Positions 44,989 through 52,731 of a DNA stretch of 64,000 nt are shown piece by piece; positions within the stretch are counted from its first letter, which is position 1; each line of letters opens with the position of its first letter. Made by a program: the position numbers and the translations under genes. Under the pieces are notes generated by a model. The model saw only the letters and a program-made list of their open reading frames with translations. It had not been told where the DNA came from and did not search any database. The stretch comes from Chryseobacterium suipulveris (lineage in GTDB: Bacteria > Bacteroidota > Bacteroidia > Flavobacteriales > Weeksellaceae). The stretch covers positions 1,575,501 to 1,639,500 of the forward strand of contig NZ_CP094532.1 in assembly GCF_022811685.1 (NCBI RefSeq), in the 5' to 3' direction.

Positions 44989-45387
44989 TCATCTTTTATT
45001 AAAAATAAAATCAAGTTTCTGCGAAGTGTATTCTCTAAATTTTCTGTCGGAACTTACGAGCGGCATTCCTTCGCAAATGGCTTGGGAAATAATGAAATGG
45101 TCGATTTGGTCTTTGTGGTTGCCGACTTTTTGAAAAGAACAATAGAATTTTAAATGAGAGTCTTTTGTATGAAGCGTTTCAATATAAAAATCTTCATTAA
45201 TGCTTCGAATGAGAATTTCCGGATCATTATATTTAGTTTTTATTTTTCCATTTTGGAGTAAAAAAACAAGTTCAATAATACTTAAAGAACTCACATATAA
45301 CGAATTAGAAAAATCATCAATGATTTCTTGCACATCCAATGAAATATTATCCTTATCGTCACTAAGAATATCTAAAAGATAACGCAT
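44989..45387 (-). CDS. PIN-domain (VapC-like) toxin with an N-terminal deletion
   Basis: 132 aa. PIN RNases need acidic residues at four places. Here Asp6 (MRYLLD), Glu in SIIELVFL, Asp in DQIDHFIISQA and Asp in SSDRKF remain. However, the family usually reads LLDTHxLLWYL at the start, and this protein reads LLDILSDDK. About six residues that finish helix 1 and shape the active site are missing. An in-frame deletion of ~18 nt is inferred. The toxin may be inactive. It follows its antitoxin by 2 nt. Confidence 0.78.
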   Translation of the reverse strand: MRYLLDILSDDKDNISLDVQEIIDDFSNSLYVSSLSIIELVFLLQNGKIKTKYNDPEILIRSINEDFYIETLHTKDSHLKFYCSFQKVGNHKDQIDHFIISQAICEGMPLVSSDRKFREYTSQKLDFIFNKR

Positions 45388-45389
45388 AG

Positions 45390-45542
45390 TTACCTCAAAA
45401 CTGCCTTCATATCAACGATTTCTAAAACTCCCTTGAACCTCCTCATTGCCAAGCCAGTTTTAGAAATCTTTTTTGGAGTTTCCTCAGCAGTTTTCACTAC
45501 TTTTTTTGTAGCTTTTTTTGATTTTTTATCTTTAGTTTCCAT
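45390..45542 (-). CDS. Small Lys-rich antitoxin of the PIN pair
   Basis: 50 aa, ATG at 45542, stop at 45390, 2 nt before the toxin ATG. The N-terminal half is Lys-rich (METKDKKSKKATKKVV). The C-terminal part ends VLEIVDMKAVLR, a pattern seen in short antitoxins that precede LLDTH-type PIN toxins in Bacteroidota. The open frame, position and spacing support it. Expression is not shown. Confidence 0.6.
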   Translation of the reverse strand: METKDKKSKKATKKVVKTAEETPKKISKTGLAMRRFKGVLEIVDMKAVLR

Positions 45543-45575
45543 TTTTTGAATTTTATTACAAACAAAATTACGAAA

Positions 45576-46535
45576 TTAAATCACTTCCTCGATATGGTAG
45601 TTCTCGTGTCTGCGGTTGGTTCGGATAATCATCTCTCCCAAAAATCCAGCGATGAAAAGCAAGGTACCCAAAATCATCATCGTCAAAGCGATAAAAAACC
45701 AAGGATTATTAGTGATGAGATGTCCGTAAATTCCTTTGGAAACGTCGATCAGCTTTGAAATTCCCAACCAAAGCGCCGACAGAAAACCGATGATGAACAT
45801 CAAAGTTCCCACTGCTCCGAAAAAGTGCATCGGTCTCCCTCCGAAACGGCTCACAAACCAAAGTGTGACCAAATCGAGGAATCCGCGAACAAATCTTTCG
45901 GTTCCGAATTTTGAGCTTCCGTATGGTCGCGCCTGATGTTGCACAGGTTTCTCGGTAATCCTTCTGAATCCCGCATTTGCAGCCAAAACAGGAATGTAGC
46001 GGTGCATATCGCCATACACGTCGATGGATTTCACCACCTGTTTTTTATACGCCTTCAATCCGCAGTTGAAATCGTGGAGCGAAACTCCCGAAACCTTTCT
46101 CGCCGCTGAATTGAATAGTTTCGACGGAAGATTTTTGGTCATCACATTGTCGTACCGTTTTTTCTTCCATCCTGAAACGATGTCGTAATTTTCGTTCTTC
46201 ACCATCGCATACAGCTCTGGAATTTCTTCGGGAAAGTCCTGCAAATCGGCATCCATCGTGATCACAACGTCGCCGTTTGCTCTTTCGAACGCTGCGTGAA
46301 GCGCCTGAGATTTTCCATAGTTTCGCGAAAATTTGATCCCGTGAATCTGCGGATGCTGAACTTTCATATTCTCAATAATGCTCCACGAAAGATCGGTGCT
46401 GCCGTCGTCAACAAACCAAACTTCGTAGGAAAGATTGTTGGTTTTGCACACTTTGTCAATCCTCGCAAAAAGCTCTTCCAACGATTCTTCTTCGTTGAGC
46501 AGCGGGATGATTATGGATAAGTTTGGATTATTCAA
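45576..46535 (-). CDS. Glycosyltransferase family 2 (DPM1/GtrB-like)
   Basis: 319 aa. The GT-A domain has SIIIPLLNEEESLEELF, WFVDDGSTD (~40-48), DADLQDFPEEIPEL (DxD site) and HDFNCGLKAYKKQV. Two C-terminal membrane helices (~230-300) anchor it. Such enzymes move sugars to polyprenyl phosphate for glycan synthesis at the membrane. The start is TTG at 46535, because no ATG exists nearby; it overlaps the stop of the antitoxin remnant upstream, so translation may be coupled. Confidence 0.85.
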   Translation of the reverse strand: MNNPNLSIIIPLLNEEESLEELFARIDKVCKTNNLSYEVWFVDDGSTDLSWSIIENMKVQHPQIHGIKFSRNYGKSQALHAAFERANGDVVITMDADLQDFPEEIPELYAMVKNENYDIVSGWKKKRYDNVMTKNLPSKLFNSAARKVSGVSLHDFNCGLKAYKKQVVKSIDVYGDMHRYIPVLAANAGFRRITEKPVQHQARPYGSSKFGTERFVRGFLDLVTLWFVSRFGGRPMHFFGAVGTLMFIIGFLSALWLGISKLIDVSKGIYGHLITNNPWFFIALTMMILGTLLFIAGFLGEMIIRTNRRHENYHIEEVI

Positions 46536-46683
46536 TGTTTAAGATTTTTTTGGGGTTCATCAATATTGCGGAGAAATTCTTCAACAATTTTTGAAACCGG
46601 TGTTTTGTTCATTTTAGCATATTGCTTTATTTGCAGAACAGTTTTTTTTCAATATTTAATGTCAATCTTGCTTTCTTTTTCAA
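46532..46683 (-). pseudogene. Frameshifted DUF6364-like antitoxin remnant
   Basis: Reading from TTG 46683 gives KKKARLTLNIEKK in one frame, then TVLQIKQYAKMNKTPVSKIVEEFL in another. The switch is at a run of eight A (46642-46649); nine A would join the halves into a typical DUF6364-type antitoxin of about 50 aa. No toxin gene follows: the downstream gene is the glycosyltransferase. It is probably the decayed remains of a toxin-antitoxin locus. Confidence 0.65.
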
Positions 46684-46699
46684 AAATACAAATATCGAT

Positions 46700-47278
46700 C
46701 TACATTTCGCTTCGAGACCTGAAAAAGCTTCCGAAAAAAGTCGATAAAATCACATAGAAAACCAATATCGCCGCAAAATAATACGTGAACTGTCGGAACG
46801 AAAACATGTCCTTGTCCTTCACCATTTCGGGCGAGAAACTTTGGAGGCGGTTTTTATAATTTTGATCGAGTTCGGCTTTCTCTTCGTCGGTCGTCAAATG
46901 GAGACGGGCTTTTTGGTATTCGTTCTTCAGTTCGGTTTTCTGTCTTTCGATATATTGGAAGTTGAGGAGGTCTTTCGCATCTTTATCCATGAAATTCAGG
47001 AACGCAAAAATCGAGAGAACGGAAAGTAATCCTCCTACAAACATCGGCTTGAACGCTCGTCCGAACGCATCGCGAAATCCTATTTTCACCCCCTCTTTTC
47101 TTAATGAGTTAACGGAAACGTAAGCTCCCGCCAAATACAGTACGGGGAGCAAAAAGGCGTTCATGAGCAGCGAGTTGTTGAAATAGTCCACATTCATTCC
47201 AAAAAAATACAGCCCAAAGAAAAGAACCATCGTCGCGATAAACAGCGCAAAACCAACTGCATATACATTTTTTGCCAT
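46700..47278 (-). CDS. DUF4199 family membrane protein
   Basis: 192 aa with four membrane segments (residues ~8-28, ~38-60, ~78-98, ~165-185) and a charged central part (KTELKNEYQKARLHLTTDEEKAEL). It matches the Bacteroidota-specific DUF4199 family, often encoded next to a GT2 glycosyltransferase as here. The function is unknown. It heads a unit with the antitoxin remnant and the glycosyltransferase. Confidence 0.8.
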   Translation of the reverse strand: MAKNVYAVGFALFIATMVLFFGLYFFGMNVDYFNNSLLMNAFLLPVLYLAGAYVSVNSLRKEGVKIGFRDAFGRAFKPMFVGGLLSVLSIFAFLNFMDKDAKDLLNFQYIERQKTELKNEYQKARLHLTTDEEKAELDQNYKNRLQSFSPEMVKDKDMFSFRQFTYYFAAILVFYVILSTFFGSFFRSRSEM

Positions 47279-47318
47279 CCTTAATATTTAATAATTTTTA
47301 TTTTTTGATTTACCGAAT

Positions 47319-47348
47319 TTTGAATTTTAATTTAAAGCCGTATCTTTG
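47319..47348 (+). promoter_or_regulatory. Promoter of the SRP RNA gene
   Basis: TTTG at 47319-47322, 18-nt spacer, TATCTTTG at 47341-47348. The RNA 5' stem starts about 5 nt later, as expected for the transcription start. Confidence 0.8.
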
Positions 47349-47350
47349 CA

Positions 47351-47446
47351 GCGGCAAGTCCTAAACAACCAGCTCCTGAAAATCCTCCAGGGTGGGAACG
47401 CAGCAAAGGTAATCGGTTGTAGCGGTGTGATTTAGGTAGCTTGCCA
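47351..47446 (+). ncRNA. ffs: Signal recognition particle RNA (small bacterial type)
   Basis: About 95 nt. The ends pair: GGCAAG (47353-47358) with CTTGCC (47440-47445), CCTAAA with TTTAGG and CAACC with GGTTG. The apical helix 8 carries the conserved symmetric loop CCAGG.../...GCAGC around a GGGA tetraloop (GGTGGGAACGCAGC, 47391-47404). It binds Ffh and guides membrane-protein targeting. A T-run at 47446-47457 ends it. The GGGA loop and G-C/U-A closing pairs differ from the GGAA of E. coli but stay GNRA. Confidence 0.85.
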
Positions 47447-47511
47447 TTTTTCTTTTTATAAATGGGAGGTAATTTGATTACGCTCTTTTTTTGTTACTGA
47501 ATCTTTCCCGA

Positions 47512-48192
47512 TCAAACTTCAAACTCTTCTCCCAATTTCGGCAGCGTAAAATCGATGTTTTTTTCTGCAAAAAGTCGGTGCGCTTCTTCGTGGTTGATCT
47601 TTATTGGCGGAAAGGTGTCGAAATGGCAACCGATCACGCGTTTTGTTTTCAACAGCTCGGAAGCAGCGAAACTGGCTTTTCTCGCACACATCGTGTAATG
47701 CGAACCAACGGGAAGAATTGCAGCAGTGATTTCTCCGAAGAGTTGCGGGAAATAAGCCATATCCGCCATTACACCGGTATCTCCTGAGAAATAAACATTT
47801 TTCCCCTGGAACCTGAACATATAACCTGCAGCCAAACCGCCGTAAGTTCCATCAGGAAAGCTTGAGGTGTGCGACGCGGGAACCATTGAAATCTTCATGT
47901 CGTCGAATTTTGCAGATCCGCCGAAGTTGATGTCGATAGAGTTTGGATGCCCAAAATAGCCACAAATTTCAGGTTGCCCGATAACTGCAGCATTCGGATG
48001 GTGTTCCAAAACTTCACGCACATCTGCAGTGTGGTCGCCGTGCGCATGAGTGATCAGCACATAATCAATCGATTGCGCCGCAATATCGAACCCTGTCTGC
48101 TCCTTCTGGAAATTGTAGAAAGGATCGCTTAAAATATTTTTGCCATTGTAGGTGAACAGAAAACAGTTCTGCCCGAGGAATTTTATTTTCAT
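47512..48192 (-). CDS. UPF0173 metal-dependent hydrolase (beta-lactamase fold)
   Basis: 226 aa. The MBL zinc motif is THAHGDHTAD (~residues 50-59), with HTSSFPDGTYGGLAAGYMF, FSGDTGVM (Asp ligand) and the GSHYTMCARKAS His (~158). It is the last gene of the operon menB-menA-small protein-fic-hydrolase. The substrate is unknown; relatives hydrolyse esters or phosphoesters. Confidence 0.87.
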   Translation of the reverse strand: MKIKFLGQNCFLFTYNGKNILSDPFYNFQKEQTGFDIAAQSIDYVLITHAHGDHTADVREVLEHHPNAAVIGQPEICGYFGHPNSIDINFGGSAKFDDMKISMVPASHTSSFPDGTYGGLAAGYMFRFQGKNVYFSGDTGVMADMAYFPQLFGEITAAILPVGSHYTMCARKASFAASELLKTKRVIGCHFDTFPPIKINHEEAHRLFAEKNIDFTLPKLGEEFEV

Positions 48193-48203
48193 TTTTTATT
48201 GGA

Positions 48204-48959
48204 TTAAGATTTAGGTAACATTTCTAAAAAAGGCAATGATTGGGAGTAATCTAAAGCATAATAATCAAAGCCGAGACTGATGTTTTGATAGTATACTGCT
48301 TGATGATTTCTGTAATATTTTTCAGATGGAATCTGCCAGAATTTTTCGCCTGACTTCATCGCAAGAAACCATTTTTCCAAAAGTCTTCCTGCTCTTCCGT
48401 TCCCATCGCGAAACGGATGAATGTGGGCAAATCTCAGATGAATTAACGAGGCAAAATAAAAAACTCCTGCTACATTGATTTCAGTTTTAAGAAGTTCCTG
48501 AATGTCAGCAAATAATTTCTGCATTTCGTTCTTTACAAACTCCGCTTCCACAGCCAAATAAACCAAACCTTCCGAACCGAAAACACCGACTTTATCACTC
48601 CTGTATTTTCCGCGTAAACTCTTTATCAACAATTCTTTTGAAAGAATTTCGTGGGATTTCAGAAAATTCTTCTCGTTTAAATCATGCTTCTTCGCAAATT
48701 CGTAAGCATCCACCAAATCATCAATCTCCTGAATTTCCTTTCTTTTCCCGAAAATTTCCTTTGAAAGTTTGGCGTTCATATACGAATTCAAATCCAAAGT
48801 GTTTCCTTCAATATTAGAAGAAAAAACCGCAGAACTCTGTATTTGATACTCTTCTCCTGCTTTGGTTTTAGCAAACTGATATTTAGACAAAATTTCAGGT
48901 AATGAATTTTGCCAAATTTCTAAATATTCTTTGAATAAAGGTTTTTCGGAGAGGCGCAT
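48204..48959 (-). CDS. Fic family AMPylase with inhibitory motif
   Basis: 251 aa. The Fic motif is HPFRDGNGR at 181-189 (His181 is the base). The inhibitory helix reads SSNIEG (47-52), the [S/T]xxxE[G/N] class II arrangement in which Glu51 blocks ATP. The enzyme probably transfers AMP to a Tyr/Thr of an unknown target when relieved. It is 7 nt downstream of a 66-aa membrane-protein gene and 11 nt upstream of the hydrolase gene. Confidence 0.9.
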   Translation of the reverse strand: MRLSEKPLFKEYLEIWQNSLPEILSKYQFAKTKAGEEYQIQSSAVFSSNIEGNTLDLNSYMNAKLSKEIFGKRKEIQEIDDLVDAYEFAKKHDLNEKNFLKSHEILSKELLIKSLRGKYRSDKVGVFGSEGLVYLAVEAEFVKNEMQKLFADIQELLKTEINVAGVFYFASLIHLRFAHIHPFRDGNGRAGRLLEKWFLAMKSGEKFWQIPSEKYYRNHQAVYYQNISLGFDYYALDYSQSLPFLEMLPKS

Positions 48960-48966
48960 TATTAAT

Positions 48967-49167
48967 TTATTGGTTCACAGATTCTTCTATAACCTGCGGT
49001 TCAAAAAAGAAATTATAATAAATTACTAAATAACAGCAATATAAAGTTAAAAGTATCTGAAATATTTGTATTAAAGTATTAGATTGAAATTTAGTTTTGA
49101 TAATTAAATACAAACCCAAAAATGTTAATATTGATAAAATTGCTAATATTTTAGGGAATTTTGACAT
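48967..49167 (-). CDS. Small membrane protein of unknown function
   Basis: 66 aa with two predicted membrane helices (residues ~6-25 and ~33-52) and a short acidic tail. It is AT-rich compared with menA, 6 nt downstream of menA and 7 nt upstream of fic. I recognise no family. The tight spacing suggests it is translated with its neighbours. Confidence 0.55.
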   Translation of the reverse strand: MSKFPKILAILSILTFLGLYLIIKTKFQSNTLIQIFQILLTLYCCYLVIYYNFFFEPQVIEESVNQ

Positions 49168-49173
49168 AGTTAT

Positions 49174-50103
49174 TTAAAAATAATTCAACCCAAAAGCCAA
49201 CAAAACCGCCATCATCAGAGTCATAATTCCCACTTGCTTTAGGAATGGGTCGAGTTCGCGCGGCTCTTTTACCGCCATGATTTTTCGTCTTAAAGCAGTC
49301 ATTGGAAAAAGCAAAATCATCACAATGAAAGGATAATATTTTCCTTCTTTGATGAATCCATTAACTCCTAAGAAAACCAAAATCAAAATCAATGGAAGCA
49401 TCAAAAGGATGATTTCGTAAACCATCGCCATTTTAAAACCGAGTCGCAGCGCCAAAGTTTTTTTTCCGCTCGCCGCATCACTTTCAATATCACGCATATT
49501 GTTCAAATTGAGAACCGCAGCACTCATCATTCCAACCGCAGTTGCAGGGATCAGCACATCCCAGTCGAAAGTTTTGGTGAATAAAAAGTAGCTCCCACAA
49601 ACCGAAACGAGCCCGAAGAAAATGAATACCATTAAATCTCCCAAACCAATGTATCCATAAGGTTTCTTTCCGACGGTGTAGCAGATCGCCGCCAAAATGC
49701 AGGCAACTCCAAGAGCGACAAATGTGTAAAATTCATTCATTAAACCATCTCGGAAAAATGCGAGATAAAGTAAAGCCACCGTTGCAATCAGTGACAAAAC
49801 CGAAAACAGGATCACCGCATTCTTCATCTGACCTGCAGAAATCTTACCAGAAGCAACCGCTCTCTGTTCGGCTTCATTTACCCGAAGCTGGTCGGTTCCC
49901 TTAACTCCGTCACCATAATCGTTCGCAAAATTCGAAAGAATCTGGTACAGTAAAGTCACCAAGATTGCCATCGCAAATATTTTCCAGTCCCAAGTTCCGC
50001 CATTTTCCAAAATTCGCCATCTCGCGATAAAGGAACCGATGATGATCCCGCTTATAGAAAGCGGTAAAGTGCGTAACCGTGCTGCTTTAATCCAATCTGT
50101 CAT
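49174..50103 (-). CDS. menA: 1,4-dihydroxy-2-naphthoate polyprenyltransferase
   Basis: 309 aa from ATG 50103 (a TTG two codons upstream is unneeded). UbiA fold: about eight membrane helices, with the first Asp-rich motif in ANDYGDGVKGTD (~64-75) and the second in NNMRDIESDAASGK (~182-195). It attaches the isoprenoid tail to DHNA in menaquinone synthesis. It lies in one operon with menB, from which it is separated by an inverted repeat. Confidence 0.93.
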   Translation of the reverse strand: MTDWIKAARLRTLPLSISGIIIGSFIARWRILENGGTWDWKIFAMAILVTLLYQILSNFANDYGDGVKGTDQLRVNEAEQRAVASGKISAGQMKNAVILFSVLSLIATVALLYLAFFRDGLMNEFYTFVALGVACILAAICYTVGKKPYGYIGLGDLMVFIFFGLVSVCGSYFLFTKTFDWDVLIPATAVGMMSAAVLNLNNMRDIESDAASGKKTLALRLGFKMAMVYEIILLMLPLILILVFLGVNGFIKEGKYYPFIVMILLFPMTALRRKIMAVKEPRELDPFLKQVGIMTLMMAVLLAFGLNYF

Positions 50104-50109
50104 AAACAA

Positions 50110-50190
50110 TTTTTTAGATTGGAGACTTAAAGATTAGAGACACGAGACAAAAAAAATCTCGTATCTCAAATCTCCAAATCTCAAGTCTCT
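50110..50190. repeat. Inverted repeat between menB and menA
   Basis: Left arm GATTGGAGACTTAAAGATT...GAGA and right arm TCTCGTATCTCAAATCTCC...GTCTC, of about 30 nt, separated by CAAAAAAAA. They form a long imperfect hairpin in the menB-menA transcript. It is the GATTxGAGA low-complexity type common between flavobacterial genes. Confidence 0.6.
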
Positions 50191-50191
50191 T

Positions 50192-51028
50192 TTAAGATAT
50201 CCACTTATTTTCGCCAAAATCGGGTTTCCTTTTTTCCAGGAATGCGTTCCTACCCTCTTTTGCTTCGTCGGTCATGTAAGCAAGTCGGGTTGCTTCACCT
50301 GCGAAAACCTGTTGACCAACCATCCCGTCGTCGGTAAGGTTCATGGCAAATTTCAACATTCGGATCGACATCGGAGATTTTCCAAGAATTTCCTGCGCCC
50401 ACTGATAAGCGGTATCTTCGAGTTCAGCATGTGGAATCACGGCATTGACCATTCCCATTGCTTCTGCTTCTTTTGCGGAATAATTTCTACCGAGGAAGAA
50501 AATTTCCCGAGCTTTCTTCTGTCCGACCATTTTGGCAAGATATGCGGAACCGTAACCTCCGTCAAAACTCGTTACATCGGCATCGGTTTGTTTGAAAATC
50601 GCGTGTTCTTCTGAAGCCAAAGTCAAATCGCAAACTACGTGAAGGGAATGACCCCCTCCTACTGCCCAACCATTTACAACAGCAATAACTACTTTTGGCA
50701 TAAAACGGATCAGTCGCTGAACTTCGAGAATATTGAGACGATGTCTTCCGTCGTCGCCGACGTAACCTTGATGTCCACGTGATTTTTGGTCACCTCCACT
50801 ACAGAAAGCGTGACCGCCATCTTTTGGACTTGGACCTTCTCCAGTCAATAAAACCACTCCCACTGAAGGATCTTCGGAAACGTGATAAAAAGCGTCGTAT
50901 AATTCTGATGTTGTTTTTGGTCGGAAAGCGTTCCTCACTTCTGGCCTGTTGAAAGCGATTCTCGCTACAGAACCACATCTCTTATAAGTAATATCTTCGT
51001 ATTCTTTTACGGTTTTCCAGTCTGCCAT
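50192..51028 (-). CDS. menB: 1,4-dihydroxy-2-naphthoyl-CoA synthase
   Basis: 278 aa crotonase-fold enzyme that closes the naphthoquinone ring from succinylbenzoyl-CoA. Family blocks are FRPKTTSELYDAF, GEGPSPKDGGHAFCSGGDQ (~63-81, oxyanion loop), NGWAVGGGHSLHVVCDLT and DGGYGSAYLAKMVGQKKAREI. The SGGDQ form with the Asp is typical of MenB. It heads the operon; menA follows. Confidence 0.94.
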   Translation of the reverse strand: MADWKTVKEYEDITYKRCGSVARIAFNRPEVRNAFRPKTTSELYDAFYHVSEDPSVGVVLLTGEGPSPKDGGHAFCSGGDQKSRGHQGYVGDDGRHRLNILEVQRLIRFMPKVVIAVVNGWAVGGGHSLHVVCDLTLASEEHAIFKQTDADVTSFDGGYGSAYLAKMVGQKKAREIFFLGRNYSAKEAEAMGMVNAVIPHAELEDTAYQWAQEILGKSPMSIRMLKFAMNLTDDGMVGQQVFAGEATRLAYMTDEAKEGRNAFLEKRKPDFGENKWIS

Positions 51029-51168
51029 TTTTTCTAAAATTTTAGCCGTAAAGATAAGGATTTTGGAGGGAAATACCTCTAAATTTATCTTTGATGACTA
51101 CTTGAAAATACTGTTTCAAAAGCGTTGTCAAATTTTTAGTTTCCAAAAAAAATCAGGAAATTTGTAGC

Positions 51169-51837
51169 ATGAGAAAACCTGTAATTGCTGTTGACGGCTA
51201 CTCTTCTACGGGAAAAAGTTCGATTTCGAAAGTGATCGCCAAGAAACTTGGACTCGTCCACATGGATACCGGTGCGCTCTATCGCGGGGTCACCTATTTT
51301 GCAAACACTTGCTGTGCCAACGAAAATGGGGAAATCAATATATCTTTCCTCATTAATAATCTTGATAAAATCAAACTCGAATTCAAGACTATTAATGACG
51401 AGTTAATCCTTTTCCTTAATGATAAAGATATTTCAAAAGAAATCAGGACTAACGAAGTTTCTCAGAATGTGAGCTTGATTGCCGCCCAGAAAGAAGTCCG
51501 CGATTTTTTGATGGAAACACAGCGGTCAATTGCCGAGAAAGGCGGAGTAATCCTCGACGGAAGAGATATCGGAACCGTAGTCTTACCCAATGCGGATTAT
51601 AAATTCTTTCTCACGGCAAGTCCGGATGAACGAGCAAGACGACGTTTTCTGGAGCTGCAAGGACTTGGTATAAAAACAGATTTGGAAACCGTTTACAACA
51701 ACCTGATTTCCCGCGACAAAATCGACAGCGAACGTGAAGTCGCCCCATTAAGAAAAGCAGATGATGCAATTCTCATCGACAACACCTTGCTCGGCAAAAA
51801 ACAGACGATTGACTTAATGCTGACTTATATCAAGTGA
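51169..51837 (+). CDS. cmk: (d)CMP kinase
   Basis: 222 aa. P-loop GYSSTGKSS (~10-18), MDTGALYRGVTYFA, the CMP-binding LDGRDIGTVVLPNAD (~125-139) and the LID RARRRFLELQ. It phosphorylates CMP/dCMP for nucleotide recycling. It is divergent from menB with 140 nt between. Confidence 0.95.
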   Translation: MRKPVIAVDGYSSTGKSSISKVIAKKLGLVHMDTGALYRGVTYFANTCCANENGEINISFLINNLDKIKLEFKTINDELILFLNDKDISKEIRTNEVSQNVSLIAAQKEVRDFLMETQRSIAEKGGVILDGRDIGTVVLPNADYKFFLTASPDERARRRFLELQGLGIKTDLETVYNNLISRDKIDSEREVAPLRKADDAILIDNTLLGKKQTIDLMLTYIK

Positions 51838-51954
51838 GTTTTAACATAAATTTAAGACACCGGCTTCTTTAGAATGGTATATTAATTGTAACTTTAATAA
51901 AAGTTTTTTAGCAAACTAATCCACTATTTTTATTAACTATTAAAATTAAATACA

Positions 51955-52338
51955 ATGTCTAAAAAAGGAAACAACGCAGCAGGAGTTTTGGCAGGTTTAC
52001 TTGCAGGTGCTGCAGCAGGTGTAGTTCTGGGAATGCTTTACGCTCCTGAGGAAGGTAAGGAAACCAGAAAGAAAATTAAAAACAAAGCCAACGACCTAAA
52101 AGATCAGGCGGTTGACCAATACGGAAAAGTTTCCGAGAAGGCAAAATCCCAGTATCAGGACGTTTCTGAAAAAGTAAAAGATCAGTATCACAACATCACT
52201 TCCCAAGTAAAGGAAACTGCCGACAAAGTAGCTTCCACAGTGAAGGAAGGATACGACAAATACAAAGATCAGGCAATCGCTAAAACAACTGAGGTTGTGA
52301 AAGACGTAGAAGCTGAATTGGACGGACTTAAATCATAA
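51955..52338 (+). CDS. YtxH domain protein
   Basis: 127 aa. The N-terminal Gly/Ala-rich membrane helix (GVLAGLLAGAAAGVVLGMLYAPEEG, ~7-31) is the YtxH signature. The rest is a long Lys/Gln/Asp-rich amphipathic helix with near-11-residue repeats (VSEKAKSQYQDVSEKVKDQY). General-stress-induced in other bacteria. It heads a trio with a holin-like protein and an unknown protein. Confidence 0.85.
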   Translation: MSKKGNNAAGVLAGLLAGAAAGVVLGMLYAPEEGKETRKKIKNKANDLKDQAVDQYGKVSEKAKSQYQDVSEKVKDQYHNITSQVKETADKVASTVKEGYDKYKDQAIAKTTEVVKDVEAELDGLKS

Positions 52339-52370
52339 TAGAAATCCGTTTTTATTCGACTAAAAATAAA

Positions 52371-52401
52371 AAGGGACTTTAACCATAAGTTCCTTTTTTT
52401 G
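52371..52401 (+). terminator. Terminator-like hairpin after the YtxH gene
   Basis: AAGGGACTT / AAGTTCCTT stem (one G-T pair) with a T-run. It may limit readthrough into the holin-like gene. Confidence 0.65.
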
Positions 52402-52420
52402 TAACTTTAAAAAAAATATT

Positions 52421-52729
52421 ATGCTTGACTTTGTAAAGGATTACGCTTCCAAACGGCTGGATCTGTTGAAAATGGAGGCCACCGAAAAATCGTCGCTTAC
52501 CGCAGGTACAGTTACTTTCCTGGCAATTGCTTCGATTGCAGGAATATTTTTCATCATTCTCCTGAACATTGGTCTCGGTTTACTGATCGGTTCTTATCTT
52601 GGCAATTATGCTTACGGATTGCTGATTATGGCGGGTTTTTATCTTTTGATTCTGGTCATCGTATTCTTGGCGAGAAATTCGATTAAGAATGGTGTTGCCA
52701 ACAAAATTATTAAAATGCTTAACGATTAA
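52421..52729 (+). CDS. Phage holin family (holin-X-like) membrane protein
   Basis: 102 aa. Two long hydrophobic segments (residues ~27-55 and ~61-85) follow a basic amphipathic start (FVKDYASKRLDLLKMEATEKSS). The pattern fits the PF07332 holin-X group, which in Bacteroidota sits next to YtxH genes rather than in prophages. No other phage gene is near. The stop is 2 nt before the next gene. Confidence 0.78.
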   Translation: MLDFVKDYASKRLDLLKMEATEKSSLTAGTVTFLAIASIAGIFFIILLNIGLGLLIGSYLGNYAYGLLIMAGFYLLILVIVFLARNSIKNGVANKIIKMLND

Positions 52730-52731
52730 AA

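Noticed and set aside
52421..52729. Prophage suggested by a holin-like gene
   Set aside because: No other phage gene is nearby; the gene belongs to a YtxH-type envelope trio.
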